Of a DNA stretch of 64,000 bases, positions 35,871 through 45,469 are shown piece by piece (positions within the stretch are counted from its first letter, which is position 1; each line of letters opens with the position of its first letter). The position numbers and the translations under genes are program-made. The stretch spans positions 1,736,001 through 1,800,000 of the forward strand of contig NZ_CP114264.1 in assembly GCF_027105055.1 (NCBI RefSeq), written 5' to 3'. The stretch comes from Acinetobacter sp. TR3. GTDB lineage: Bacteria > Pseudomonadota > Gammaproteobacteria > Pseudomonadales > Moraxellaceae. Under the pieces are notes generated by a model that ran no database searches, had not been told where the DNA came from, and saw nothing but the letters and a program-made list of their open reading frames with translations.

Positions 35871-36926
35871 ATGTTTAAAAAAACACTATTTTGTTCATTA
35901 ATTGCATCTTCATTCGTACTTCAAACAGCCCAAGCTTGTACTCGAGCAGTTTATCTAGGCAATGACAATCACATCATTACAGCACGATCAATGGATTGGA
36001 AAGTAGATGTCGGAACTAACCTATGGATCATGCCGAGTGGTGTAAATCGCGATAGTAATGCAGGTCCTAAATCACTTAAATGGAAATCGAAATATGGCAG
36101 TGTCATCGCTTCAGGCTATGATATATCAAGCACGGATGGCATGAATGAAGCTGGTCTAATGGCAAATGTGTTATGGCTAGTTGAATCAGAATATCCAAAT
36201 GCAAAACAATCAAATAAGCCACAATTAAGTATTTCTGCTTGGGCACAATATGTGCTTGATAACTATGCAACTGTGTCGGAAGCAGTGACAGCCTTAGAAA
36301 AAGAACCATTTATACTAATTACAGACAGTGTTCCTGATGAACAAAGGCTAGCAACACTTCATTTATCAATTTCAGACAAAACTGGTGATAGTGCAATCAT
36401 TGAATACATTAATGGAAAACAAGTCATCCATCATAATAAGAAATATCAGGTGATGACCAACTCCCCTACCTTCGATCAACAATTGGCTTTAAATACCTAC
36501 TGGAAGCAAATTGGTGGCACTGTAATGCTACCAGGAACGAATAGAGCATCCGATAGATTTGCCCGAGCATCATTTTATATCAACGCTATCCCTAAAAATG
36601 ATAATTCAAAAGAAGCGATTGCCTCTGTCTTTAGTGTTATACGTAATGCATCGGTTCCTTTTGGCTTAAATACAGAGGAAGAGCCCAATATTTCTTCAAC
36701 ACGTTGGCGGACAGTTGCAGATCACAAACAACTACTCTACTTTTTTGAATCTGCTGTATCTCCTAATGTTTTCTGGGTGGACTTAAAGAAAATTAACTTT
36801 AAAGATGGTGTCACGCGTAAATTAGATGTTGGTAAAGACCAACAAAATACTTTTGCTGGCGATGCGACTGATCAATTTAAAATTGCAAAACCATTTGAAT
36901 TTCTTGGTCCAGAGTTACATCATTAA
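35871..36926 (+). CDS. exported choloylglycine-hydrolase-family (linear amide C-N) hydrolase
   Basis: A 351-residue Ntn hydrolase with a signal peptide (residues 1-22, cleavage after QA). The nucleophilic cysteine becomes the mature N-terminus: QACTRAVYLGNDNHII. TARSMDWKVDVGT and STDGMNEAGLMANVLWL fit conjugated-bile-acid hydrolase/penicillin V acylase relatives. It is expected in the periplasm. Its natural substrate in a non-gut bacterium may be an acyl-homoserine lactone or another linear amide; this is inference. GGAG precedes the start. A small lipoprotein gene follows 33 bp downstream and may be co-transcribed. Confidence 0.87.
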   Translation: MFKKTLFCSLIASSFVLQTAQACTRAVYLGNDNHIITARSMDWKVDVGTNLWIMPSGVNRDSNAGPKSLKWKSKYGSVIASGYDISSTDGMNEAGLMANVLWLVESEYPNAKQSNKPQLSISAWAQYVLDNYATVSEAVTALEKEPFILITDSVPDEQRLATLHLSISDKTGDSAIIEYINGKQVIHHNKKYQVMTNSPTFDQQLALNTYWKQIGGTVMLPGTNRASDRFARASFYINAIPKNDNSKEAIASVFSVIRNASVPFGLNTEEEPNISSTRWRTVADHKQLLYFFESAVSPNVFWVDLKKINFKDGVTRKLDVGKDQQNTFAGDATDQFKIAKPFEFLGPELHH

Positions 36927-36959
36927 CACCTGAATAGAAATAAACTCGAGAAGTTAAAT

Positions 36960-37466
36960 ATGAAAAAAGTACTTGTTTGTCTTAGCCTGTGTATCGCAAT
37001 AAGTGGTTGTAGTAACCTAACAAATCCAACATCAGATGCTACAAATATAAGTCAACTCGCAACAGCAGGTTCATTAAGTTGCAAGGCAAATGAACTTTGT
37101 CCAAATGTTGTCGTGGAATGGGATAAGCAGCAAAAAGATCGCCTACAAATTGATGTGGCATTGAGTAGTACTTATGAATATTATGACATTACAGGTATGA
37201 CATTCAGCGTTGATAATAAATTATTCAGTTATGAACCTGTTGGAAAAACCCAGCAGAAATACATCAATCGTCTCATTCCTAAACGCTCATCAAATACTTT
37301 TGTTATCCCGAGTTTATTTCTTAATGAACTTAGAAATGCAGAAAATGTCGATTTAATGATCCAAACCAATAAAGGCACAATTAAACGCCCTGTATATACA
37401 CCCTCTCAACAATCAACGCTCTATCAAAATTTTGTGCGTTTAATTGAAACTTTAGCAAGAAGCTAA
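36960..37466 (+). CDS. small predicted lipoprotein
   Basis: A 168-residue protein with a type II signal peptide: MKKVLVCLSLCIAISGC with lipobox ISGC (Cys at 17). The mature part contains two cysteines, SCKANELCPNVVVEW, and a beta-rich rest. I do not recognise the family. It follows the Ntn hydrolase gene, so it might be its envelope partner. A convincing hairpin terminator follows. Confidence 0.75.
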   Translation: MKKVLVCLSLCIAISGCSNLTNPTSDATNISQLATAGSLSCKANELCPNVVVEWDKQQKDRLQIDVALSSTYEYYDITGMTFSVDNKLFSYEPVGKTQQKYINRLIPKRSSNTFVIPSLFLNELRNAENVDLMIQTNKGTIKRPVYTPSQQSTLYQNFVRLIETLARS

Positions 37467-37481
37467 TTTTTAATAAAATAT

Positions 37482-37527
37482 ATAAAAGTCAGTTATTTAT
37501 CTTAAAAATTTAATAACTGACTTTTAT
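37482..37527 (+). terminator. terminator after the lipoprotein gene
   Basis: A perfect 16-bp stem (37482-37497 and 37512-37527; ATAAAAGTCAGTTATT and complement) with a 14-nt loop and T-rich flank. The rest of 37528-37812 is very AT-rich and holds the promoter of the following regulator gene; I see no gene there. Confidence 0.75.
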
Positions 37528-37812
37528 TATTCAATTATCATAATTTTAAATAAATGTGAATTAGTTTAAATTCATATTATAGAGTTATAAATCACCTTAT
37601 AATTACTCTGTTTTATTTAAATTAGTTTAATTAATTCATATATTTAACTAAAAAATAACTAATAAACTGTAAATTTAAGAATCAATTAAATAAATAATGT
37701 TATTTTTTTCTATGATATTTCTTTAATACCATGTAAAATTCGTGCCAAAATTGCATGATGGAATGCAAATAATGCTCAGCTCATATTAGTAGAGAGCGAA
37801 TTCGAGGTTTGT

Positions 37813-38382
37813 ATGTCAAAAAAAGAAGATATTATTAACACAGCATTAAAACTTTTTAACTCGCATAGCTACAATTCGATTGGGGTTGATCGAATTATTA
37901 GTGAGTCAGGCGTTGCAAAAATGACATTCTATAAATATTTCCCATCGAAGGAAAAGCTTATTGAGGAATGTTTACTTCAACGTAATATTAACCTTCAAAC
38001 CTCATTGAATGAAACATTAGCTCAATGTGATCAATCAAATTATTTAGAGCAAATTGAATCGATATTCAAATGGTACAATGCTTGGTTCCAAAGCGAAGAC
38101 TTTAACGGCTGTATGTTCCAAAAAGCACTTGAAGAAGTGATTAAAATTTACCCTTCAACCCTTGAACCTGCGATACAATATAAAATATGGCTAACAGCCT
38201 TGATCCAAAACTTACTGACTCATTTAGATATTCGAAGCCCGACACACTTGGCTACATTAATCGTAAGTATTTTAGATGGAATGACCATCCAAGCGCATGT
38301 AAATAAAAACTCTGTTGAAATGAGTGAGTATTGGACTCGCGTAGAACATTTAATTAATTTTGAAAAGCAAATGGCATCATAA
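37813..38382 (+). CDS. TetR/AcrR-family regulator
   Basis: A 189-residue regulator. The N-terminal helix-turn-helix is intact: IINTALKLFNSHSYNSIGVD followed by IISESGVAKMTFYKYFPSKE. The C-terminal ligand domain (about 60-189) is helical with CMFQKALEEVI, as in several YxaF/LmrA-like TetR proteins. No adjacent divergent target gene is evident, so its regulon is unknown. Confidence 0.86.
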   Translation: MSKKEDIINTALKLFNSHSYNSIGVDRIISESGVAKMTFYKYFPSKEKLIEECLLQRNINLQTSLNETLAQCDQSNYLEQIESIFKWYNAWFQSEDFNGCMFQKALEEVIKIYPSTLEPAIQYKIWLTALIQNLLTHLDIRSPTHLATLIVSILDGMTIQAHVNKNSVEMSEYWTRVEHLINFEKQMAS

Positions 38383-38871
38383 AATTCTCAGAAAACTGAG
38401 TGAAAAAAATAATATGAAATTGAAAATATAAAAAATAAAGCGTGATTTATAGTTATTATTGTGGCTCACGCTTGCGTCTGAGTTGTAAAAAGAATAATAA
38501 AAATATTACCCTCTGGCGGTCGTACAAATTGCACATCCCGATCCTTCTTATGAAGACAGATCATTCTGTCTTGTTTTTCATTATATACGCTTTTCCTACA
38601 AGCACAAAGAAAATTTTTAAAATTTTTATATTTATTAATTAAATTAATTACATAATTTTATTGTTTAGAAAATTTTAACAATTACTAATGTTTCTAACAT
38701 TGCTAAAAATATCTAAACTACCAAATTTTAAAGCCTAATAGTTATGAATGAAAAATATAAGTTTCACTGATATAGATATTCACAAAAAACCATTGTATTT
38801 TTCAAGTTTTAATACATTTTTATGTTTTTCTCACCTTATACTAAGTTCGGCTTGAATGTAGTGAGAAAAGT
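38383..38871. other. gene-free AT-rich interval
   Basis: No convincing coding region. It holds hairpins: CTCAG/CTGAG at 38387-38400, and AGACAGA/TCTGTCT at 38554-38571 followed by TTGTTTTT, which looks like a plus-strand terminator without an obvious gene before it. The short open frame at 38442-38642 has no ribosome site and an atypical composition. It may be the remnant of a lost gene. Confidence 0.4.
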
Positions 38872-39189
38872 ATGCAAAAGGATATAGAGATCAACGTGAT
38901 GAGAGAGTCTGCAAGCTCTATTGTCAATGTACTTAAGTCTTTGGCAAACACAGATCGCTTAATTATTTTATGTCATTTAGCCAAACAAGAATTAAATGTG
39001 TCTCAAATTGAAGAAGCTACCCATATCTTACAACCTACCCTGTCACAGCAGCTTATGATGTTAAGAAAAAGTAATGTAGTTTCTACACGTCGGGATGGAA
39101 AGCAAATCTTTTATTCAATTAGTGACCCTAAGTTACAGGTTGTTTTAACAACGCTTTATGAAAATTATTGTCCAGATATAAGTTCTTGA
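38872..39189 (+). CDS. ArsR/SmtB regulator, BigR/SqrR-like (persulfide sensor)
   Basis: A 105-residue winged helix-turn-helix protein. SLANTDRLIILCHLAKQELN, LQPTLSQQLMMLRKSNVV and STRRDGKQIFYSISD are typical of the family. Cysteines at residues 34 (IILCHL) and 100 (ENYCPD) sit where BigR/SqrR/YgaV proteins have the pair that forms a polysulfide link, whereas the metal-binding CxC of ArsR is missing. The usual target genes (rhodanese, YeeE transporter, sulfide:quinone reductase) are not next to it, so it seems an orphan. The family assignment is by motif memory. Confidence 0.75.
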   Translation: MQKDIEINVMRESASSIVNVLKSLANTDRLIILCHLAKQELNVSQIEEATHILQPTLSQQLMMLRKSNVVSTRRDGKQIFYSISDPKLQVVLTTLYENYCPDISS

Positions 39190-39798
39190 ATCGATCTCTT
39201 ATTTATAATCTATTCTAAAGGATTTCAGAAACTAACATCAGCACTTAAAACAGTATTTGAATTCTTTAGAATATTCAACTACAAAAGCCCATTTTAGTTC
39301 AACCATAATTTTATCGTGACTCCAAATTGACAAAATGAACAAGACTCTCTCTAGAGAATAAAGCAAGATTCTGTAAAACATCTGGTTTCAGATATTTAAT
39401 GTTGTTTTTTGACATTCATGAAATCACTTGTGCTTCAATCATATGATCCAGATAACAAGCTTTTGTTGGATATAAGCTTTATAAATATAAAAAAATTCGT
39501 GAAAATGCTTTGCTACGATATAGTCATAAAAAATTCAACAAGTGCGAAAAGTACAAGTGAATTAAAATATTCCCCCCTGTTCCCTCCAATATTTCTAGCT
39601 GAATTCCTTCTAAGGTAGTTTCTGAAAGCTTTAATCGACCATCTACTAAAAAATACGTTCATCTGGAAATGTAGAAACTAAAATCTGATTTCATATTCTA
39701 TCCAAGCAACCACGTGGATGATATTGAGCGTTCCCTTAGCCCTTAGCTATCTCTAATCTTAAATCTTTAATTTACTTACTTCACTAAATATCAATACG
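39190..39798. other. gene-free interval with possible decayed coding sequence
   Basis: No supported gene in 600 bp. On the minus strand around 39540-39700 pieces such as VSTFPDER and DGRLKLSETTLEGIQLEILEG occur in different frames with stops between. This is what a frameshifted, decaying gene would look like, but I cannot name the family. A short plus-strand frame at 39409-39618 lacks support. Confidence 0.35.
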
Positions 39799-40194
39799 CT
39801 ATAAATGATATTGATCTCTCAGCTTTCTAATAAAAGGCGTTATTCTCCAACTATTCTCAAATGACTCTACGCCATTTGCCCAATAAAGAACAGTTTGTGT
39901 GTGCAAATCAAGATTATTTTCAACAAGAGATAGTGTCCGATGCCAACGAAAGTCTTTCTCTAAATCATTCACTTCTTCAAAAGACTGAAAAAGCATTTCA
40001 ATCAACAGAAATCGCTCATCTTCTGTAATATCGTTTAGATCGTAAGCATTAAAAAAATCATCTATGAGAACTGCGTCAGCAACTTCATATTCCCAATCTT
40101 GCATATTATCGTGATAAGGTAAGTTCAACCGCTTTCCTAATGCTACCCTAGCATTAGTGTTAGGGAACTTAGGAATCTTTAAACTATTTTCCAT
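39799..40194 (-). CDS. hypothetical protein
   Basis: A 131-residue acidic, soluble protein with many aromatic residues (DNMQDWEYEVADAVLIDDFF, FRWHRTLSLVENN). I do not recognise a domain. It overlaps the HD-domain gene by 11 bp, so it is probably translated from the same mRNA. Its composition is normal for the genome. Confidence 0.6.
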   Translation of the reverse strand: MENSLKIPKFPNTNARVALGKRLNLPYHDNMQDWEYEVADAVLIDDFFNAYDLNDITEDERFLLIEMLFQSFEEVNDLEKDFRWHRTLSLVENNLDLHTQTVLYWANGVESFENSWRITPFIRKLRDQYHL

Positions 40195-40807
40195 CTAATA
40201 TTCCCCTCAAATTCCCTTTCGACCTTTGCTCGAAATTCTGTTGAAAATATTCCGTTTGATACAGCGGTTCAGTCTGATAAAAATGCGCTAGAACTTGTTT
40301 TCTTTTAATCAAATAAATATCTGGATATACCCAAGCATATTCCTGCTGAATCTGCTGTTCATATTCCGCAAAACGCTCTGGCGAAGCCGCTAGAATCGCT
40401 AAGTCAATATCCAGTAAAAATTGTAAATCCAACTCATCAGTCAATGCGTGCTTATGTGTGGCAAGAATCCATCGCTTTATCTTTTGAACGATATCAATTG
40501 ATAGATCTTGAATCAAATACTGCTCAAATAATTCAGCACTTTTTAACTCATTATCTTTTACTTGCGGATCATAAACCGCATCATGAAACCAAAGTGCTAA
40601 CTCAACTGCATGTGCATCAATTAAATCAGCTTGAATCGATTTAAGCAGGACCAAACATTCATACAAATGTTGCAGTGTATGATAAGCCCGCTGCTTTTCA
40701 CTATAAGCAGCAATCAACTTATTAAAAACTTTCTGCGGTTCAGAAAAATGGTAGTGATGATGCAGCTCAAACCATGATTTTTCTAATACAGTTAAATATT
40801 GCTGCAT
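40184..40807 (-). CDS. predicted HD-superfamily metal-dependent phosphohydrolase
   Basis: A 207-residue HD-domain protein. The metal ligands appear as YHTLQHLYECL, LWFHDAVYDP (HD) and LLDIDLAIL (late Asp), the pattern of the COG4339 group. HD proteins hydrolyse phosphomonoesters or nucleotides. No specific substrate is known. It lies 9 bp downstream of an 87-residue hypothetical gene, and all three minus-strand small genes after yaaA may be one operon. Confidence 0.82.
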   Translation of the reverse strand: MQQYLTVLEKSWFELHHHYHFSEPQKVFNKLIAAYSEKQRAYHTLQHLYECLVLLKSIQADLIDAHAVELALWFHDAVYDPQVKDNELKSAELFEQYLIQDLSIDIVQKIKRWILATHKHALTDELDLQFLLDIDLAILAASPERFAEYEQQIQQEYAWVYPDIYLIKRKQVLAHFYQTEPLYQTEYFQQNFEQRSKGNLRGILDGK

Positions 40808-40816
40808 CGCCCATCC

Positions 40817-41080
40817 TTATTGGATTTCCTTATTAAGCCACTTTGCTAATGACTCTGCATCCTTACGCTCAAGAAAGAGCTGATACAAAGTGCAGGATCC
40901 AAACTCATGTTTTAGTTCCTGCTGACGCACAGGGTGATTACCAAATCGAAAGCGTCGAGTACCATCACGATCTAAAGGCAGTGCATACACGCCATAACTC
41001 CGAGGTTCTGTCAGATGCCCTTTGATTCGGACTTGATCAAGCGATATAGCATTTTTCAACAAATGTTCTTTGGCTAACAT
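40817..41080 (-). CDS. small hypothetical protein
   Basis: An 87-residue basic protein (EPRSYGVYALPLDRDGTRRF, GNHPVRQQELKHEFGS) without a domain I recognise. It starts 21 bp after yaaA on the same strand and stops 9 bp before the HD-domain gene, which supports it as a real gene. No transmembrane segment or signal peptide. Confidence 0.6.
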   Translation of the reverse strand: MLAKEHLLKNAISLDQVRIKGHLTEPRSYGVYALPLDRDGTRRFRFGNHPVRQQELKHEFGSCTLYQLFLERKDAESLAKWLNKEIQ

Positions 41081-41101
41081 CCCATCCTGCCCAAGGCAAA
41101 T

Positions 41102-41884
41102 CTAAGCTGCGTGCTGTTCATCTCGCTTAAAGACCAACTCTTTATCCGATGAACTTTCAGCATCAAAGTAATACCCTTCACTATCAAATGCTTTTAATTG
41201 TTCTACTTGGCTTAATTTATTTTCAATCAAGTATCTTGCCATTAGACCACGCGCTTTTTTCGCATAGAAACTAATGACTTTATATTTCCCGTTCTTCTGA
41301 TCCAAGAATACAGGCTTGATAATTTCAGCCCGAATTTTCTTTTCATTCACAGATTTATAATATTCGTCAGAGGCTAAATTTACCAATAATTTTGCATCAA
41401 TTTCAGCTAAATCTTGGTTAATTTGATCAGTGATAATGCTGCCCCAAAACTCATATAAATTATTTCCACGGCTATTCTTTAATTTAGTACCCATTTCTAA
41501 ACGATACGGCATCATCAAATCCAATGGGCGTAACAAACCATAAAGACCAGACAACATGCGCAAATGCTGTTGGGCAAAATCAATATCATGATCTTTTAAG
41601 TGATAAGCATCTAGACCTGTATACACGTCACCTTTAAATGCAAATAAAGCTTGGCGTGCATTAGAAAAATCAAATTCCGCATTCCAATCACGAAAACGCT
41701 CTACATTTAAATTGGCGATTTTTTCACTCACGGTCATTAACGATGCAATTTCTGTTGCTGAAAGTTTGCGACATACATCTATCAATTGTTGTGATTGCTC
41801 TAATAAACGAGGCAGTGTATATGTGTCAGTCGGTAAAGCAGTTTCATAATCTAGTGTTTTCGCTGGAGAAATTAAAGCAAGCAT
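41102..41884 (-). CDS. yaaA: peroxide stress protein YaaA
   Basis: A 260-residue DUF328 protein. The start [14 protein letters not shown] is diagnostic. Later [25 protein letters not shown] and [12 protein letters not shown] are the other conserved blocks. In E. coli YaaA limits free intracellular iron during hydrogen peroxide stress and has a DNA-binding-like fold. I chose the ATG at 41884; an in-frame TTG lies two codons upstream. It is divergent from the hydrolase gene at 42009. Confidence 0.93.
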   Translation of the reverse strand: MLALISPAKTLDYETALPTDTYTLPRLLEQSQQLIDVCRKLSATEIASLMTVSEKIANLNVERFRDWNAEFDFSNARQALFAFKGDVYTGLDAYHLKDHDIDFAQQHLRMLSGLYGLLRPLDLMMPYRLEMGTKLKNSRGNNLYEFWGSIITDQINQDLAEIDAKLLVNLASDEYYKSVNEKKIRAEIIKPVFLDQKNGKYKVISFYAKKARGLMARYLIENKLSQVEQLKAFDSEGYYFDAESSSDKELVFKRDEQHAA

Positions 41885-42008
41885 AATCAATCAGAATAAA
41901 TTTATCTTGGTGAAACTATATCAGTTGATAATTTTTAATGCCAATTCGTGTTCTCGTTCAGTTTTATCGGTAAAATAGTGGATTCTTCCATTATCCATTG
42001 CATATCTT

Positions 42009-42638
42009 ATGTCTGAGCAAGTATTCATCCAAGGTCCTGTTGGTCAAATTGAAATGTTTGTAGATCAACCCCAAGGTGAAATCACAGGTTTTGCTGTCGT
42101 CTGCCATCCACATCCTTTGCAAGGTGGTACACCACATCATAAAGTCCCTGTTTTACTGGCTCAGATTTTTAATGAAATGGGTTGTGTCGTTTATCGCCCT
42201 AGCTTCCGTGGTTTGGCTGGCAGTGAAGGTGTTCATGATCAAGGTCATGGCGAAACTGATGATATTATGGCTGTGATTGAATATGCCCGTGCAAAACATG
42301 CTGGTTTAACTTTTTATGCTGGTGGTTTTAGTTTCGGTTCTCATGTATTAGCTAAATGCCAAGCACAACTCAGTGAAGAGTTACGTCCCAAACAATTAGT
42401 GCTCTGCGGTCTACCAACAGGCTCAGTGGTGGATTTACGTCATTATAAAACCCCTGCAATTGATGGCGATATTTTATTCGTACACGGCGAACAAGATGAC
42501 ATCACCCTGCTCTCTGATATGATCGCGTGGGCAAAACCACAAAAGCATCCAATCACGATTCTGCCAGGTGCCAATCATTTCTTTACTGGTTATCTAAAAC
42601 AGTTGCGTCAAATTATCACTCGTTTTTTAAAACTTTAG
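42009..42638 (+). CDS. small alpha/beta hydrolase
   Basis: A 209-residue serine hydrolase of the COG2945 kind. VVCHPHPLQGGTPHHKV is the family's oxyanion signature and AGGFSFGSHVLAKC holds the nucleophile (GFSFG). LFVHGEQDDITLLSD and LPGANHFFTGYLKQL provide Asp and His. No signal peptide is present. The substrate is unknown. Confidence 0.85.
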   Translation: MSEQVFIQGPVGQIEMFVDQPQGEITGFAVVCHPHPLQGGTPHHKVPVLLAQIFNEMGCVVYRPSFRGLAGSEGVHDQGHGETDDIMAVIEYARAKHAGLTFYAGGFSFGSHVLAKCQAQLSEELRPKQLVLCGLPTGSVVDLRHYKTPAIDGDILFVHGEQDDITLLSDMIAWAKPQKHPITILPGANHFFTGYLKQLRQIITRFLKL

Positions 42639-42729
42639 ACTTAACAACAAATTACTAAAAAAATATACGCCTTTTGAATCCAATGTCTGTTATATCAATA
42701 TAGATGTACAGACATTAGGTTCTTTAATA

Positions 42730-43800
42730 ATGAAATTAAATAAAAAACAGGGACTTTTTTTAAAGCAAACCATTGAGCATTGGCACCAACAAGGCACGAT
42801 TACGCCTGATGTTGCCAATGAATTAAATCAGAGTTTTTCAATTCGGCCTTTTGACTGGGAAAGACTCGCAAAATATTCATTTTGGATATCAATGATTTGT
42901 ACAGTGATCGCAATAGCCGCTATCACACTTGATGATTACTTGATGAGGTTGATTGAAAAAATCTTTATAGATTCCAAAATCATTCCTTGTCTGTTTTTCG
43001 CTGCTGTTGCTCTAGCTTTTTATGGCTTTGCCTATCGTCGACGTAAAACCAAACCCTTACATCAATTTAGCAATGAAGCGATTATTTTTGCAGGCGTGCT
43101 TTCTACAGCAGCATCCGTCGCTTATTTCGGTCAAGTGATTGATACTGGTAGCGGTCATTTCTCTTTGTTATTCCTGCTCTCTACCATTATTTATGCAGCA
43201 CTTGCCTTCTGGTTCCCTTCAAAACTGATCTGGATATTTTCCTTACTTTCACTCGGGACATGGTTTGGGACGGAAACTGGCTATATATCGGGTTGGGGGG
43301 CCTATTACCTAGGCATGAACTTCCCTTTACGTTTTGTCTTTTTTGGCGGCGTATTGATTGGTTTAAGCTTGCTGTTTAAACGCTACGCGCATTTTAGAGA
43401 CTTCACCCATTCAACTTATGTCATGGGACTGCTTTATCTATTTATTGCCCTATGGATTCTCTCAATCTTTGGCAATTATGGTGATTTGAATAGCTGGTAT
43501 AACGTTAAACAATATGAACTCTTGCATTGGGGTGTGCTTTTCGCATTTATTTCTATCATTGCAATTGTCTATGGTTTAAAACATGATGATGCTACATCAC
43601 GTGGTTTTGGTATCACCTTCTTATTTATTAATCTCTACACCAAGTATTTTGAGTTCTTTTGGAATAGCATGCACAAAGCTATTTTCTTTATCTTGCTCGC
43701 TGCATCTTTCTGGTGGATTGGCCGACACGCCGAAAAACTTTGGAATTTAGAGTTTCTACCAGCTCAATCACAAATAAAGAAAGATCATCCCGTTGAATAA
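42730..43800 (+). CDS. DUF2157 multi-pass membrane protein
   Basis: A 356-residue membrane protein with a cytosolic N-terminal region of about 50 residues (KQTIEHWHQQGTITPDVANEL), typical of DUF2157, then around nine or ten hydrophobic helices. Function is unknown. It abuts the end of the convergent rtcR gene with no spacing (43800/43801). Confidence 0.8.
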   Translation: MKLNKKQGLFLKQTIEHWHQQGTITPDVANELNQSFSIRPFDWERLAKYSFWISMICTVIAIAAITLDDYLMRLIEKIFIDSKIIPCLFFAAVALAFYGFAYRRRKTKPLHQFSNEAIIFAGVLSTAASVAYFGQVIDTGSGHFSLLFLLSTIIYAALAFWFPSKLIWIFSLLSLGTWFGTETGYISGWGAYYLGMNFPLRFVFFGGVLIGLSLLFKRYAHFRDFTHSTYVMGLLYLFIALWILSIFGNYGDLNSWYNVKQYELLHWGVLFAFISIIAIVYGLKHDDATSRGFGITFLFINLYTKYFEFFWNSMHKAIFFILLAASFWWIGRHAEKLWNLEFLPAQSQIKKDHPVE

Positions 43801-45402
43801 TTACTGAAAATCACTCCAACTCAAGCCAAACCGAGCCAAATACTTTTTGACTCGGTCGCTGTCATTTGTGGTGTTCCGTTGCTGGCGTGAAGCAGCAAAT
43901 AGCTGACGTCCAGCATCAGCCATCGACTTGGCATTTTCACAAACTTGGAGTACGCCACGCAGCTGAATCTGATCAAACTCATCAATCTCACTCAACCGTG
44001 TTTGATCTAAATATTTAAGGAGAATATCTACATCTTTAGAATGATTTTGTTTGGCTTGAATCGACCACAACTGTTTTAAACGCTGAATCTCTTTTTCTAC
44101 CGTTTCCGAACGAATCAACTCACCACTGGATAATGTCGCTAACCGCGTCACACTAGCGGTTAAATCACGGAAGTTCCCCTGCCATGATGCCTCTTTAGAC
44201 TTGGCAAATTTCAAATATGTATCAAGTGCATCACGTTGAAACCGTAATTGACGCTGATGATTTACAGCAAAACATTGCAACTCAAATTCAATATTCGGGG
44301 CAATATCTTCTATTCGATCTTTAAGATTGGGTAAAAAGAATGTCCATGTATTCAAACGCGCCCATAAATCCTCACGGAAACGCCCTGCTTGCACTTCAAC
44401 TCTTAAATCTCGATTCGTTCCTGCAATCAACTGAAAATCAGCCTGTACTTCCTTATCACTCCCAACTGGGAAGAAAGATTTATCTTCGAGTGCTTTCAGC
44501 AACATCGCTTGCTCATCTAGCCCAAGCTCGCCAATCTCATCCAAAAATAAAATGCCCTGATCTGCACTTTTTAATAAACCTGTACGAGAAGCCGCTGCGC
44601 CTGTAAATGCACCTTTGATATGACCAAATAAGCTCGACATAGCACTATCACCACGCAAAGTTGCGCAATTCACATCAATAAAACGTCCACTCAAATGAAA
44701 TTTATCTTTCTTTAACTGAAAAATTTGTTTAGCTAAATGCGATTTTCCAACCCCAGTTGCTCCCATAATCAAAATCGGCGCACTAGAGCGTGTTGCAACC
44801 ATTTCAACTTCAGTAATCAACTGATTAAAATCATGATTATAAGTTGAAATATTGGCTTTAAGTTGTTGCCAGTTTTGTTGCTGCTCATCCTCAAAACGTT
44901 GTTTTAAAACATCATATCGAGATAAATCCAAATCAATAACTCGATATTCGCCCTGTGGTGTTTTTTGTTGATTCGGGGCACTTTGAAGCAGCTTGGCAGG
45001 TAAATAATTCGCATCGACCAACAGATACCAACAAATTTGGGCAACATGCGTTCCCGTCGTAATATGCAGAAGATAATTATTTTTCGCAGTATCAAAGGAG
45101 TAGGTTTTTACAAAATCATAAAGTGCGCCATATACCTCAGCAAAATCCCAAGGGTCACGAATACTAATTTTATATCCTGAAACTGTGGTTTGAGGAGAAA
45201 CTTCGACTGCATCTTCTCGAATAAAATCGACCAAATTACGGTGCTGTCGATCATGCAATAAAACCAGCTCATCCACGATAAAGTCTTCATGCATGAGTAG
45301 ACTCAGCGTTGGACGCCAACGCTGCCAACGTTCAGGACGTTTTCCTTGATCTAAGGTAGAACCCACAAAGCCAATAACGACAGTTTTTTTTGCATTCGCC
45401 AT
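43801..45402 (-). CDS. rtcR: RtcR, sigma54-dependent activator of RNA repair genes
   Basis: A 533-residue enhancer-binding protein. Residues 1-180 are the RtcR regulatory domain of CARF type (KTVVIGFVGSTLDQGK, LLHITTGTHVAQICWYLL). Residues about 185-420 are the AAA+ domain with Walker A MGATGVGKSHLA, sigma54-contact loop GAFTGA, and Walker B GILFLDEIGEL. The C-terminus (DAGRQLFAAS and onward) is the DNA-binding helix-turn-helix. RtcR proteins are thought to respond to RNA fragments with damaged 3' ends. The two -24/-12 promoters at 46627 and 50043 are its evident targets. It is separated from them by rnz instead of being directly divergent. Confidence 0.94.
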   Translation of the reverse strand: MANAKKTVVIGFVGSTLDQGKRPERWQRWRPTLSLLMHEDFIVDELVLLHDRQHRNLVDFIREDAVEVSPQTTVSGYKISIRDPWDFAEVYGALYDFVKTYSFDTAKNNYLLHITTGTHVAQICWYLLVDANYLPAKLLQSAPNQQKTPQGEYRVIDLDLSRYDVLKQRFEDEQQQNWQQLKANISTYNHDFNQLITEVEMVATRSSAPILIMGATGVGKSHLAKQIFQLKKDKFHLSGRFIDVNCATLRGDSAMSSLFGHIKGAFTGAAASRTGLLKSADQGILFLDEIGELGLDEQAMLLKALEDKSFFPVGSDKEVQADFQLIAGTNRDLRVEVQAGRFREDLWARLNTWTFFLPNLKDRIEDIAPNIEFELQCFAVNHQRQLRFQRDALDTYLKFAKSKEASWQGNFRDLTASVTRLATLSSGELIRSETVEKEIQRLKQLWSIQAKQNHSKDVDILLKYLDQTRLSEIDEFDQIQLRGVLQVCENAKSMADAGRQLFAASRQQRNTTNDSDRVKKYLARFGLSWSDFQ

Positions 45403-45469
45403 GATTTCTATAATATTTTATAAATGCCTATAATATACAATACGCATTTCAGTGAAAAATTCCAACAAT

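Noticed and set aside
39409..39618. Small plus-strand gene
   Set aside because: No ribosome site, low-complexity composition, no recognisable protein; more likely non-coding.
43801..45402. CRISPR ancillary protein because of the CARF-like domain
   Set aside because: The AAA+ domain with GAFTGA and the neighbouring rtc genes identify RtcR.
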